DNA from: Nakazawaea peltata
Lineage: Eukaryota; Ascomycota; Pichiomycetes; Alaninales; Pachysolenaceae
Direction of reading: 5' to 3'
Assembly (NCBI GenBank): GCA_001599355.1
Contig: BCGQ01000011.1
Coordinates: 1 to 64,000, forward strand
Length of the DNA: 64,000 bases
A model generated the notes under the pieces. The model did no database searches, was not told the DNA's origin, and was given only the letters and a program-made list of their open reading frames with translations. Below, piece by piece: positions 28,987-38,211 of this stretch. Position numbers and translations under genes: made by a program. Position 1 is the stretch's first letter; each line of letters begins with the position of its first letter.

Positions 28987-30139
28987 AACCTGAAAATATT
29001 TATAAATTACCACAGAGATTTTAATAGAATAGAATAGCAATTTCTCAAATTAACTTGTAATGACAATTTTAATAAACGTCTTTAGAGATTATACAGGGGA
29101 TAACTTGAATCCCTGTAAAAACAAACAGAAGGCTATATTTCCATAAGAGGAATGCCTTTCGGAATTGTGATTCCTTTTTGAGTGAAGGAAAAGTCCGGCC
29201 AAGAGAGGTTTTTCTGCATGTGAGACGGAATTTTTACTTTCCGGCTACGATGAGATCCCCTTTCATCCCTCATCTCGGACAATGTGGTCCTTTAGGATTC
29301 TGATTGGAAAGGTGTCATCGAGCTAGTATCGGGCATGTCGTCCCCAGATTTCGGACAACAGTTGTCGGTGATGAGGGGAATTATTTTATTTATGAAAAAC
29401 TGTGTAGAAAAGGTAATTTATAATGCAGTCATATCTTGCTTGCTTATTAAATGAAGGAGGGATGTTTTCCATCACTTATATCCAGCCTGTCAAGTGCTAA
29501 TAACAATTTACCGAACCCCTCTTCAAGTTTACTATCGGAATTCTTTACATCGTAATTATTTTAGCCAAGAAACCCCCCGTCATGAATTTGGTAAATAATC
29601 GCTTATCAGCTGGTGAAACGGACCCTGCACAGTGTATGGAGTATGAAATAAAAATCAGACAGTAGATAGATACGGCTTCCTTCTCTCCGTCTCTGGACTT
29701 ATACTCAGAAGTGAACAACGGTTATTCGGTAATTATGAATATAACCCAATTTTGATTTTCACACCATGGATTTATACAAGTTGTGAGAATAACTATAGAG
29801 ATACGAAATCACTAAAACATTTAACTAATCCTGATATTTGTGAATTGAAAAGAAGTGTATTCTGGCTGGATGGAAGAATATCTATATTATACCTAACTAC
29901 TGTAAAAGGGATACAGGGCTCAGCTTTTATAAAGAATATTAGAGAGGGAGATCAAAAAACACATGAAACAACTTATATCCAAATCATGATAATTCAGAAT
30001 CTTAACCGATGTCAAACCAGTTCCAAACAATGTTCACATCCTCAAATTAGATACTTCTGAGCTCTTCTTATAGCTTAGAAGACTTAATTACCTCTTCTTG
30101 AAACAATTAGTCTTTACGCGACCCTATTAAGCATATGTA
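28987..30139. other. 1.15-kb region without a supported gene
   Basis: No ORF starting with ATG has protein-like pattern. The left part is GC-richer with several TCCGG/TCGGAC words (about 29190, 29240, 29275, 29347), including two CGGACAA matches to CGGANNA. The right part is AT-rich and leads into the RNase P RNA gene. It may hold a non-coding RNA or distant regulatory DNA; I cannot tell. Confidence 0.4.
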
Positions 30140-30176
30140 GGAAAAATTTAGATTTTTACCAGTTTTAGTGCGCATC

Positions 30177-30213
30177 TGGTCCAGTTGCTAACACGAGGAC
30201 TAGAGTTTCAGTT
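30177..30213 (+). promoter_or_regulatory. Leader with A-box and weak B-box of the RNase P RNA gene
   Basis: TGGTCCAGTTG (30177-30187) matches the Pol III A-box consensus TRGYNNARNNG. AGTTTCAGTT (30204-30213) is a weak B-box. They lie just before the inferred mature 5' end, as in the cleaved leader of S. cerevisiae RPR1. Confidence 0.5.
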
Positions 30214-30221
30214 ATGTCACG

Positions 30222-30521
30222 TATCCGTGCTTAAATTACTCGCTTTCCAAAGGAACAAATTCTTCTTAGGAGAGTTTGCTCAGAGTTTATCTCATAAAGC
30301 GAGTGGGAAATTCGGTGGAACTTAGTTGCCCTAACTCAAAAACAGATTTTCTCCTGAGAGAATTCCTGAACGTGGAAACGTTGGGCGAATGTCATCAGAA
30401 AGCAAAACAACTTTAAAGTTGTTATGGGATCAGGCTTCGCATTAATGAGTTAGTGGTATTGGCACTTTCCAGGCAGTTTGTCTGAGGGAAGAAATTTGCT
30501 ATTAAGTGCAATGCACGGACT
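30222..30521 (+). ncRNA. RPR1: RNase P RNA
   Basis: The core element GTGGGAAATTCGGTGGAAC (30303-30321) matches the CR-I region of yeast RNase P RNA as I remember it, and CTCCTGAGAGAA (30351-30362) follows as in S. cerevisiae. Structure supports the call. TCCGTGC (30224-30230) pairs with GCACGGA (30513-30519) as helix P1. ACTCGCTTT (30238-30246) pairs with AAAGCGAGT (30296-30304) as the base of P3, ending exactly where CR-I begins. The gene has Pol III features: an A-box leader before it and a T5 run after it. The RNA cleaves 5' leaders from pre-tRNAs. The ends are inferred from P1. The sister RNA of RNase MRP shares the P3/P4 layout but has a different CR-I. Confidence 0.78.
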
Positions 30522-30574
30522 GGTGATAACTTCACTAGCACTCGATACCGATTATCGTCTTAACTGAAACTTTC

Positions 30575-30579
30575 TTTTT
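30575..30579 (+). terminator. Pol III T-run after RPR1
   Basis: TTTTT in CTTTCTTTTTGC about 55 nt beyond the inferred mature 3' end, the first T5 run downstream, fitting a trimmed 3' trailer. Confidence 0.5.
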
Positions 30580-30609
30580 GCTAACTAATCAATTTAGTCT
30601 AGACTTTTC

Positions 30610-30652
30610 ACTGCTCTAGACTTGTACTTCTCTAGACTTGTATTTCCCTAAG
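30610..30652. repeat. Three copies of a CTAGACTT word
   Basis: CTAGACTT occurs three times at roughly 15-18-bp spacing (TCTAGACTTTTCACTG, TCTAGACTTGTACTTC, TCTAGACTTGTATTTC), just after the RNase P RNA gene. The last two units are nearly identical. Confidence 0.6.
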
Positions 30653-30800
30653 TAATTGATAACCCACAGGTCTCCCCTGTTCGAATCCCCCGCATGGAAT
30701 CTTTTTTTGTGTTTTGCTTTTCGGGCATAAAAAAAGCTATTCCTTTCAGATGAAGATTATCTTGAAGGAGAGCCGGTGATCAACAGTGAGTGTCAACAGA

Positions 30801-31106
30801 ATGCTTCCAAATATACGGCAAATCTTTGCCTCATTCCGTTCTGAAGAAGAAGAAACCGTGTTCTCACGTAAAGCAGTAAGTTCAATGAAACATCGAAACA
30901 TCCTCTCAATGGATACTCAAGATCAATAGGCTCGCCTTCCTAGAAAGCTCTACTAACACTGACAGTTCTATAACTTCCTTGGGTTCTTAGCATCATGTGT
31001 ACTGTTTTCATTTGTTGCCCAAAAAATGAGCAGGAACTCCAATGAACTCGTCTACATAGCCAGACTGAATAATATCTTTAACGTGATACAACAGAATCAT
31101 CATTAA
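30801..31106 (+). CDS. Spliced 71-aa single-pass membrane microprotein, unknown function
   Basis: Exon 1 is 30801-30875 (25 codons) and exon 2 is 30966-31106, joined in phase 0. The product starts MLPNIRQIFASFRSEEEETV. It then has one hydrophobic segment (FLGFLASCVAFSFVAQ with CTG as Ala, about residues 29-44) flanked by basic residues, and a polar C-terminus ending in VIQQNHH. The consensus donor, perfect branch site and reading frame that stays open across the junction make a chance event unlikely. Size and layout resemble small mitochondrial or ER membrane subunits. I do not recognise the family. Confidence 0.75.
30876..30965 (+). other. Spliceosomal intron of the 71-aa microprotein gene (90 nt)
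   Basis: Donor GTAAGT at 30876, branch TACTAAC at 30951-30957, acceptor CAG ending at 30965. Confidence 0.8.
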
Positions 31107-31285
31107 TACTACCAAGGAATAAAGACTAATGAACAACTTCAAACATATATACGGAATGTATTTTTAAAAGTGACAATTTTATGTAGTTTTGTAAAATAGA
31201 CAAGAAAAGATATCAAGAATAACGTAAATCGAGTACTACTCAATCGAGATATCGGCAAAGCAATGCAAGTCTAAAATCGTAATCA

Positions 31286-32449
31286 TCATTCGGAGGATAA
31301 AGCAGTAGAGGCATTGGTTGGGCCCTGGGATTTGAAAAGATACAGTTTCAGCATCTCATACAGGGTCCAACTGATCAGAGTACTTGGGACATTGAAGATG
31401 ACTCTTGGACGTAAACCTCTGAAGAACAGCAGATATCCTTCTTGCTTATATAACAGCAGCAGCAGGTCTTTGAAACCTCTCAGTTTAACCAAGTTAGGGT
31501 CGGTAGAAATACCTCTTGTTTGTAACAGAGTCTTAACACAGTCTAATGGGGTGGTGACCAGCAGCAGGATCAGACCAGAAATACCACCAGAAATACAATG
31601 TAACATTGGATTATAGACATTGGTTGGGTTTAAGACACTGGAAGAATATTCGTAGACACCAAAGTTCAAAGCAGCAAATGGAATCGACAAAAATAAGGTA
31701 GTTGGATAACTAACAAAGAAACTTGATACACCTTCTTGAGTATAAATCTTACGGAACATGTTGATCAAGGAAATCTTATGTGGAGAAGTTTGCATTCTTT
31801 GTTTCAAGACATCGAAAGGATTCATCAACAGATCACTCAGGGTTGTCAGCAGGATACCGGCAATGGAGGCGATCAAAGGATGGTTTTCATTAGTGACGGT
31901 GAAACCGGCATTAGCAGATTGGTTGGCATTCGGCACAACACTCATATAGTTTACAAGAGCAGTTTTAGTGGATTCGAAAACACTGAAATAGACCAGATGC
32001 AGAGGACCAGCACCCAAGACGACACTAGAAACACCTCTCCATAACAGAACAGCACCTTCGGTAGAAGAAATCTTAGAAGCGTTTTGTATGATACCTGTTT
32101 GAGCGGCGTGAGCAGCCTTAGCAGCAGCCTTTGCAGCGGCGGTAGTAGCACCGGTAGCACCAACGGCGGCAGAAGACGACACTTTAAGTGGCAGCATAGT
32201 CTGAAGTCTAGTCTTAATAGCATCGACCGGATATATCACGGTATGTTCCAGAATACCAGCAAAGGCTCCAGCAAGCAATTGGGCCAATAAAGGAGAATCC
32301 AGCGGTAAAGATTCATAATCGATCTCGATAGCATCGTGAGTGGAAATTACCGCTGGGGCCGGCTGCGACTTGGCGGTAACAGAAGCTTCGGAGGTAGCCA
32401 TAGTGGATGTGTGTGTAGTTGTCTTTTCTAAATATGGCGTTGCACTCAT
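31286..32449 (-). CDS. MRS4: Mitochondrial iron carrier of the MRS3/MRS4 type
   Basis: 387 residues from ATG 32449-32447. Three mitochondrial-carrier repeats carry the PxDxxK-type signatures YPVDAIKTR, NPFDVLKQR and TPLDCVKTL. The protein belongs to the Mrs3/Mrs4 (mitoferrin) group, by QLLAGAFAGILEHTVIYPVD and the GAGPxHxVYF segment. This gene is the clearest code test. With CTG as Ala it reads GAGPAHAVYF, AATTASDALMNPFD, SGAIAAAVTTPLD and STAISWTAYEMAK, all as in the family; with Leu each is wrecked. It imports Fe2+ across the inner membrane. The N-terminal ~55 residues are a Ser/Thr-rich extension, and an Ala-rich insert (about 95-115) is coded by GCN triplets. Confidence 0.95.
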   Translation of the reverse strand: MSATPYLEKTTTHTSTMATSEASVTAKSQPAPAVISTHDAIEIDYESLPLDSPLLAQLLAGAFAGILEHTVIYPVDAIKTRLQTMLPLKVSSSAAVGATGATTAAAKAAAKAAHAAQTGIIQNASKISSTEGAVLLWRGVSSVVLGAGPLHLVYFSVFESTKTALVNYMSVVPNANQSANAGFTVTNENHPLIASIAGILLTTLSDLLMNPFDVLKQRMQTSPHKISLINMFRKIYTQEGVSSFFVSYPTTLFLSIPFAALNFGVYEYSSSVLNPTNVYNPMLHCISGGISGLILLLVTTPLDCVKTLLQTRGISTDPNLVKLRGFKDLLLLLYKQEGYLLFFRGLRPRVIFNVPSTLISWTLYEMLKLYLFKSQGPTNASTALSSE

Positions 32450-33561
32450 TACTCTCTTTTCGAAATGGTTGGTCTGTTATTCAATTCCAATCCAACTCAA
32501 AAAGATTCCCAGTCCGGATTACTCCCTCTTTATGAGATTATTTCCGAACTTTTATCAAGAGGAAAATTTTTTTTTTCGTTTCCGCAAATGACAAAAAAAT
32601 GTGTTTGGGTGAATGGGGTGAAAATAGAGGGGAGAGATAAGCGCAAAGGGGGTAAACAGAGGATAAATAGGGGCGTTTACAGGGGGAAGAGATGCAGTGA
32701 GAGGATTAAACAGGGATTACACAGGGGGTACACAGAGAATCAACAGAGAATAAACACAGACCGTAAACACAGACAGTGAACACAGATAGTAAACATGGAG
32801 TAATTCGATCACAGGTAAGTCCGATACGATACAGTGTAGAGCAATTGTGGGGCAAGAGACTCTGGGTTTTAACGATCTCGGGGTCTGAATCTGATATGGC
32901 TCCGAGATCTGTAAAGGTGAATTAACAGAGAGCAATGACCCATCGACGCAATATCTTCTGCGTCACTTCGTCCAACGAACGGCGTCGATTTCAGTTTTTC
33001 CCTTTATCTTTTGAATCAGTTCCGGAACAGGCTACTGAAGCGGGTCCATCGCGCTTAAAACGTATGCCGCGCAGTTGATATAACTTAACCACTATAGTAC
33101 TTTTTTGGGAGGGTGCATTAGGAGATGAGGAGATAAGATAAGGATAGGGGTGTGAAGAAGTGAAGGGGAGAGGAGAGAGAGGAGTAGGGAGGAGTAGAGG
33201 AAGGGAGATGCAAGTGGGATAGGATGAACCAGAAGGTGTAGGAGTATAGAGTACTATGCTCTTAATATTGAACACCCTACCTCGCCTAGCCAAATTCTAA
33301 CCCCCCCAAAATATTCCTGGTTTTCTCACAAAACAAGCTTTTTCGTACGATTTGTCAAATTTTTCAGTTCCTGGTTGACTGATTTGGTATATCCGAAACA
33401 TCCAAATTTGGTTATACAGCCGGAGAATAAGCTCAACGGTCATCTTAAAGATCTCTCCGAGAAAATGATATCTAGGAGATGGCATCCGAGGGGATGATAT
33501 TTCCTTTTTGGGATATCTACTACTACTGTTATGTATAATATAGTTTAAGAATATATTGTAT
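32450..33561. promoter_or_regulatory. 1.1-kb region upstream of MRS4 with purine-rich repeats
   Basis: GGAAAATTTTTTTTTT (about 32561-32576) lies ~110 bp before the MRS4 ATG. Then come many AGGGG/GGGGG words (32610-32730) and imperfect copies of TAAACACAGA (about 32750-32795). Another purine tract (33115-33215) has GGAG/GAGG repeats. A tRNA-like fragment near 33020-33110 was rejected. No protein gene is supported. Confidence 0.5.
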
Positions 33562-34590
33562 TTAGAAAATAGATTTCTGTTCTGGAACAATAGTTGTAAC
33601 CTTACCATTCTTAATGTAGTCCAAAACATTGGTAACAGTGAACTCTTCCATCAGTTTCATAGTCTCCATAGTATGGGTACCCATATGAGGTAAAGAGACA
33701 ACTTGAGGTAACAAATATAACTTTGAGTCGACCTTTGGCTCGAATTCAAAGACATCACTACCAAAGCTACGAATCTTACCACTGACAATGTTATCATAAA
33801 GACACAGCTCATCGATAACGGCACCTCTGGCAGTGTTGACAATGATAACACCATCCTTCATCTTGTCGATCAGAGCTTGGTCGATCATGTGCTTGGTGTG
33901 CAGGTTCAATGGAACGTTGACAGAGATGATATCAGACTTCAGGTACAATTCATCAACGGAAGAACAATATTTGGCTCCTTGTTCTAATTCCTCTGGTAAT
34001 CTGTTTCTATTGTAGTAGTAAATTTCACCGAATCCAAATGGCTTTAAACGGTCACGAATAGCACGACCAATACCACCCATACCAAGAATACCTACAACCT
34101 TACCGGTAGGATCGTTAGCGATTGGAGTTCCAGCACATTTAGGAGTTTCTGGCCATTTACCTGCCATCAATTGAACCTCACTGTAGTGGAAGTTACGTAA
34201 ACAAGACAAAATCAAGTAAACATTGGTGTCCAGAGTTGGGGCACTGACCAAATCTGGGACATTACTCAACTGAATACCACGCTTAGTCAATGGTTCAACA
34301 TCAACTTGATCATAACCAGCACCATTATTAGCAACAACCTTAACGGTATCAGGTAAGGCAGCGATCAACTCGTCATCAAAACGACCAACAATCTTAGCAC
34401 TTTCGAAAGTTCTAGTGACTGCGACCAAGTTGGCGTATTTCTCGGTCTTCAACTCTTGAAGGAACTCAGCACGGTCTTTCAGGTCGGTAGTGACAACCTC
34501 GTAGCCGTGTTGGGCAAATTGGTCGTACAGGGCCCCGCCGAATCTGACGGGTTCTAATTTCAAGACTTTCTTGGTAGCAGAGGTAGACAT
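33562..34590 (-). CDS. GOR1: Glyoxylate/hydroxypyruvate reductase (D-2-hydroxyacid dehydrogenase)
   Basis: 342 residues from ATG 34590-34588 (MSTSATKKVLK). Another in-frame ATG at 34611 (MLNIIRKM) follows directly on a TATATA and is less likely, though it would add a short basic N-terminus. The NAD(P)-binding motif GILGMGGIGRAI, the catalytic-Arg motif VNTARGAVIDE, the Glu in SDVFEFEP and the His in LPHMGTHT are all present in family order. S. cerevisiae Gor1 (350 aa) reduces glyoxylate to glycolate. A Tbf1-like AACCCTAAAA word lies ~150 bp upstream. Confidence 0.9.
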   Translation of the reverse strand: MSTSATKKVLKLEPVRFGGALYDQFAQHGYEVVTTDLKDRAEFLQELKTEKYANLVAVTRTFESAKIVGRFDDELIAALPDTVKVVANNGAGYDQVDVEPLTKRGIQLSNVPDLVSAPTLDTNVYLILSCLRNFHYSEVQLMAGKWPETPKCAGTPIANDPTGKVVGILGMGGIGRAIRDRLKPFGFGEIYYYNRNRLPEELEQGAKYCSSVDELYLKSDIISVNVPLNLHTKHMIDQALIDKMKDGVIIVNTARGAVIDELCLYDNIVSGKIRSFGSDVFEFEPKVDSKLYLLPQVVSLPHMGTHTMETMKLMEEFTVTNVLDYIKNGKVTTIVPEQKSIF

Positions 34591-35307
34591 CTTTCTAATG
34601 ATATTGAGCATATATAAAAGTTGTAAGTGGATTTGTTGAAGTTTAAATAGAATTGATCTCAATTGGATCTATCGGCGTTTATCTTTTAGATTTCGCGGGC
34701 TCTGTGGAGATTCAGTTGGGAAAGAAGCTGGCCGGTCCAACCCTAAAAGGTGTGCGCGGCAGGCAGATTGGGCAAATGAGCGGCAGGAACAGACTAATCA
34801 GTTAGAATATGGCAAGTGACAGAGGGGATAGAAAGAGATTGAAATTAGTACGAGGGAGAATGGGTCTATATATTCAGAATATAGGACTGCTTAGAGGCCC
34901 TATCAAGGGAATTAAGGGGCAATTTGTCTGTACTTGAAATCAATATTGTACTACTAAATTTCAATAAAATAGAGTGAAAAATTATAGTAAAGGCAGATCT
35001 CCCACTGTGGAGCTGAGTCATACTCAATGTACATGTTGTGTTGGATTTACTATGAAACCCGAATAACTGACCATGGTGGACTGCTGCAACTCGCCACGTG
35101 AGCTGCAACTGACTCTGTAACTTACTCTTCAACCAACTCTACGACCCCCCTCGTAACATTTATCAAACCCCCTCATCACCCCCCGATATATCCTGCCCTT
35201 CATCTCAGTTCTGCCCTCCTCTTTCTGCCCCTTCTCCCCATACAAAAATTTTTCAATCTCAAATCCACCTCAATGCTAAGTTCAGGCACCTCGACCATAC
35301 ACCAAAT
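34591..35307. promoter_or_regulatory. Divergent promoter GOR1 / AIM23
   Basis: On the GOR1 side: TATATA (34611-34616) and CCAACCCTAAAAGG (about 34737). On the AIM23 side: a strongly C/T-rich stretch with ACCCCCC runs (35140-35240) and CAAAAATTTTTC (35243-35254), 55 bp before the AIM23 ATG. A minus-strand frame at 34866-35132 is not convincing. Confidence 0.5.
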
Positions 35308-36492
35308 ATGTGGAAATCGACTAGTTTATCTTGGAGGCTAACATCCAGACATCCAATACTTCCACGATTTACAACCTCACTTCGTTTCAAATCTCATTCC
35401 GTCATAGATGATATCATTCTGGAGATCCTGAATAAATCCCCTGATAATCCCAAGAAACCAACGTCAAATAGGGCCATCAACTTCAAGTCTGGAAACGAAA
35501 ATGGACCTGGAAATCTCGGATTTGGATCACAGTCACTTCATAGAGCTCATAAAAGACCAGATTCAAGACCTCATGGCAAATCTAGAAATAATAAACGTCC
35601 ACACCAAAAACGCCCCCAAGCAGAGACCCTCAATTTTAAGAATGGTACTGAAAGACTCCAACAACTGTTCTTGTTAGTCTACAAAGAAGTCAAGGGAAAT
35701 AATAGACATGGTCATTGTTTAGTACTGCCCCCTCCACCAGAGAAAGGTCTTATCAAAACCGATATTGTTGCTCTTCTAGACACCCTCGACTTATCTTTAG
35801 AAGGAGTAGAGTTTGTTCACGTTGATCCCAAGACAAAGTTGCCAATTTTGAAAAGAATTCCTCTGCAAAGAGCTGGTCAGTTGTATTCTGACTACCTTCA
35901 TGAACAGATGTCTAAAGAGACCGGTCTTCTCAGACATGGAAGTGGAAATTCCAGTGCTAATGACAATAGTTCTGATTCCTCAACCTCAGATACTTTGAAA
36001 CAATATAAAATGAACTGGAATCTCTCTTTGAATGACCTTGAGAATGTCAAATTGAAGGAGATCGCTGCCCAGATCGACAAGGGCTGTAAAATTGAGATTT
36101 ACCTTGCTAATAAGTATATTTTACGTCAATTGGGTGGATCTCCAAACTTCATGGCTGCTGCTAAACTGAATGAAGACTCAGAAACCCCTCTTACAGGTAG
36201 AAATGCTCCACCACCACCAGATTCGGTCGAGTTTATCAAACGTGAAAAGATTGTAGAATCCATTGACAACTTTCTTGAGGCTCAACGTGAACTTTTCGAG
36301 TTCAAAATGGAAGTTTCCAAGCAAGGTTCCCCTCAAGATCGAGTCCTCTACATAGTGAAACCCCCAAAGACTAAACTGACCAGTTCAGATCTGGACAATG
36401 CTTCTCAAGATGAGAAGAAAAGGTTGAAAGAACAAAAGAAACTGGAACGTCGTGAACGGGAACGTTTGAAACTGATGAGAAACAAAGCCTAA
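35308..36492 (+). CDS. AIM23: Mitochondrial translation initiation factor 3 (Aim23-like)
   Basis: 394 residues from ATG 35308. The N-terminus MWKSTSLSWRLTSRHPILPRF is an Arg/Ser-rich presequence, followed by a basic low-complexity linker. The middle resembles mitochondrial IF3: the DTLDLSLEGVEFVHVDPKTKLPILK segment, then KMNWNLSLNDLENVKLKEIAAQ and DKGCKIEIYLA, matching the IF3 C-domain pattern (KE...I..GxKVEI). In yeast Aim23 is the IF3 orthologue controlling mitoribosome initiation. The C-terminal ~100 residues are Lys/Arg/Glu-rich. The family is divergent, so the call rests on pattern rather than close identity. Confidence 0.75.
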   Translation: MWKSTSLSWRLTSRHPILPRFTTSLRFKSHSVIDDIILEILNKSPDNPKKPTSNRAINFKSGNENGPGNLGFGSQSLHRAHKRPDSRPHGKSRNNKRPHQKRPQAETLNFKNGTERLQQLFLLVYKEVKGNNRHGHCLVLPPPPEKGLIKTDIVALLDTLDLSLEGVEFVHVDPKTKLPILKRIPLQRAGQLYSDYLHEQMSKETGLLRHGSGNSSANDNSSDSSTSDTLKQYKMNWNLSLNDLENVKLKEIAAQIDKGCKIEIYLANKYILRQLGGSPNFMAAAKLNEDSETPLTGRNAPPPPDSVEFIKREKIVESIDNFLEAQRELFEFKMEVSKQGSPQDRVLYIVKPPKTKLTSSDLDNASQDEKKRLKEQKKLERRERERLKLMRNKA

Positions 36493-36550
36493 TACTTGTA
36501 TATAATCGATAAGAAATAAAAATCCCTTGTATATTGACGGAGATAAGTAC

Positions 36551-37955
36551 TTATACATTAATTGACCCATATTTCAGGGCCGTGGATGTCCTCATTTGTC
36601 TGAAATTCTCAGAATACATATACGAATCACTTTCAATTTCCACCGGGTAGTTTAAATCTCCAAATGGATAATGTCTTTTGGCATACAGGTACAATTTTTC
36701 ATCTTTATCAAAGTCCAGCTGTGATATGAAAAATATGTCTTGAGATCCACTTCCCATACTACCGGAGCGGGACGAGGAACCTTGGCCAGGGTTACCTTCT
36801 ATCCAATACTTAGTGGTCCCTCCATTAGAATAACGCATTCCTTGGTTAATCCGCTTAATTCTTGATTGTTCTTCCAGTATCATATTCTCAACTGAATCAA
36901 ATTGTCTATATGACCATTGATCTGAGTCTAACAGGTTCTGGAAATCCATAACCAAATCTACAAACCCTGTTGAGTCCCTCACCAGACTAATGAATTTCAA
37001 TTTTGCACATTTGGGGAGTTTTTGTTTAGTGAAAGATGCATATGTGAATGAGAACCAATGTCCTATACTGAACAGGATTAATTCGATACAAAGAAGCAGA
37101 TTCTGAATAGAAGTACCGATATTCGAGTCTTGAGATCCCGAAGATGAATGAGGTAAGAGATCGAAATAGGTCAATACCAGTAATATCACCCCTTGCCAAT
37201 AAGATGCAAATATAATTAACTTGACACATAAAAATTTCCCCCAAGGATTGAACGGTTTCAAATCTTGATAAAGACATTTCCAGAATATGGCCAAACAGTA
37301 TAACGATACTGTAACACTGAAGTTGTACACTATACCGGTCCATAAGTATATGCTATGCCAAGATACATCGTTCACATCATACATATGTAACATCTGCGAT
37401 ATACTAATGGTAAGACATAGCACTGGTTTAAGCCAGACATATTGTAAAACTCCACGCTTTAAATGTACAAAATGATGAGGATCACTGATATCACAAGGAG
37501 GCAAGAACCAATCTACCGGTGGTGGATGAACTGTCGGAGGTTTCGAAGACAGCGCCAGCATGTATATGATATTACGTTCACCCCCAAGCATCTCGGTCAA
37601 TAGTGAAAAGAAGGTGTAGATCACAAACAGCTCATACATTTCTCTGAATGGTTCGACCCAACCTGAAATGGAATGCCATCTAAGCGAAAGGTAGCATGTA
37701 GTCGCATATAACGGCACCATCAGCTGAATTCGCACCATTAATCGTTGTTCAAATGGCTTACGATAGTTCCGCCAATGCATCACAATACTCACTATTGAGA
37801 TGGAGGCAGCAATCAAGCTTGCTAGGCCACAGACGGTGATGACAGCACTGAGGAGTTAGTAAAGATGAGAGATTTGGATTTGGGTAGGGGATCTTGCATT
37901 GTGGTACTTACCGAGGAATCTCCATTCCAGTCATTGGCGCCTCTACTTCAGTCAT
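36551..37955 (-). CDS. TMEM184/DUF300 (OSTalpha-like) membrane protein, one intron
   Basis: Exon 1 is 37955-37912 (ATG 37955-37953) and exon 2 is 37847-36551. Together they code for 446 residues starting MTEVEAPMTGMEIPRAVITV. Without the intron the main frame has no plausible ATG. About seven membrane segments are followed by a ~150-residue hydrophilic tail. Family motifs are HWRNYRKPFEQRLMVRI, YE-[CTG]-FVIYTFF (Ala in the family, EAFVIY), LGGE, KPVLCL and FNPWGKFLCVKLIIFASYWQ (split: KFLCVKLIIF, FASYWQ). It is like S. cerevisiae YKR051W and S. pombe Hfl1, a vacuole/endolysosomal protein linked to Atg8 lipidation in fission yeast. Confidence 0.9.
37848..37911 (-). other. Spliceosomal intron of the TMEM184-like gene (64 nt)
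   Basis: On the minus strand: donor GTAAGT (37911-37906), branch TACTAAC (37861-37855), acceptor CAG ending at 37848. It splits an Arg codon (CG|T). Confidence 0.9.
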
Positions 37956-38211
37956 CGGATGTTTGTTTAGCGCTTAAATGTGATAGAAAATACTCTTTCT
38001 GCTTTAGGAGACAGAGGGGGAGGAGTTTAGGCGGAGGTGGGCAGGGAAAATCAGGGGAGATCTGCGCGGGACTCGAGTCTTCGAGGGGGATGAGATGGGG
38101 AAGAAGGACGGCAAGGAGTGGAAGAGTGACAAGGAGTAGAAGAGATTGACAGAAGTGGTGCTGAAGTGGTAGAACAGATTGTTTGGACTGTTGAATCATT
38201 GGAGTGAAAAG

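Noticed and set aside
29752-30060. 102-codon open frame before RPR1
   Set aside because: It has no ATG start (begins with TTG) and no protein-like pattern.
30655-30710. tRNA-like 3' part (AGGTC..TGTTCGAATCC, then a T7 run) after RPR1
   Set aside because: The bases before TTCGAAT do not pair with CCCCC after it, and no acceptor partner TCCATGC is found upstream. At most a degraded tRNA or an isolated B-box.
33020-33110. tRNA-like segment on the minus strand with a TATAGTGGTTAAG D-arm-like word
   Set aside because: No T-loop consensus and no acceptor-stem pairing could be found.
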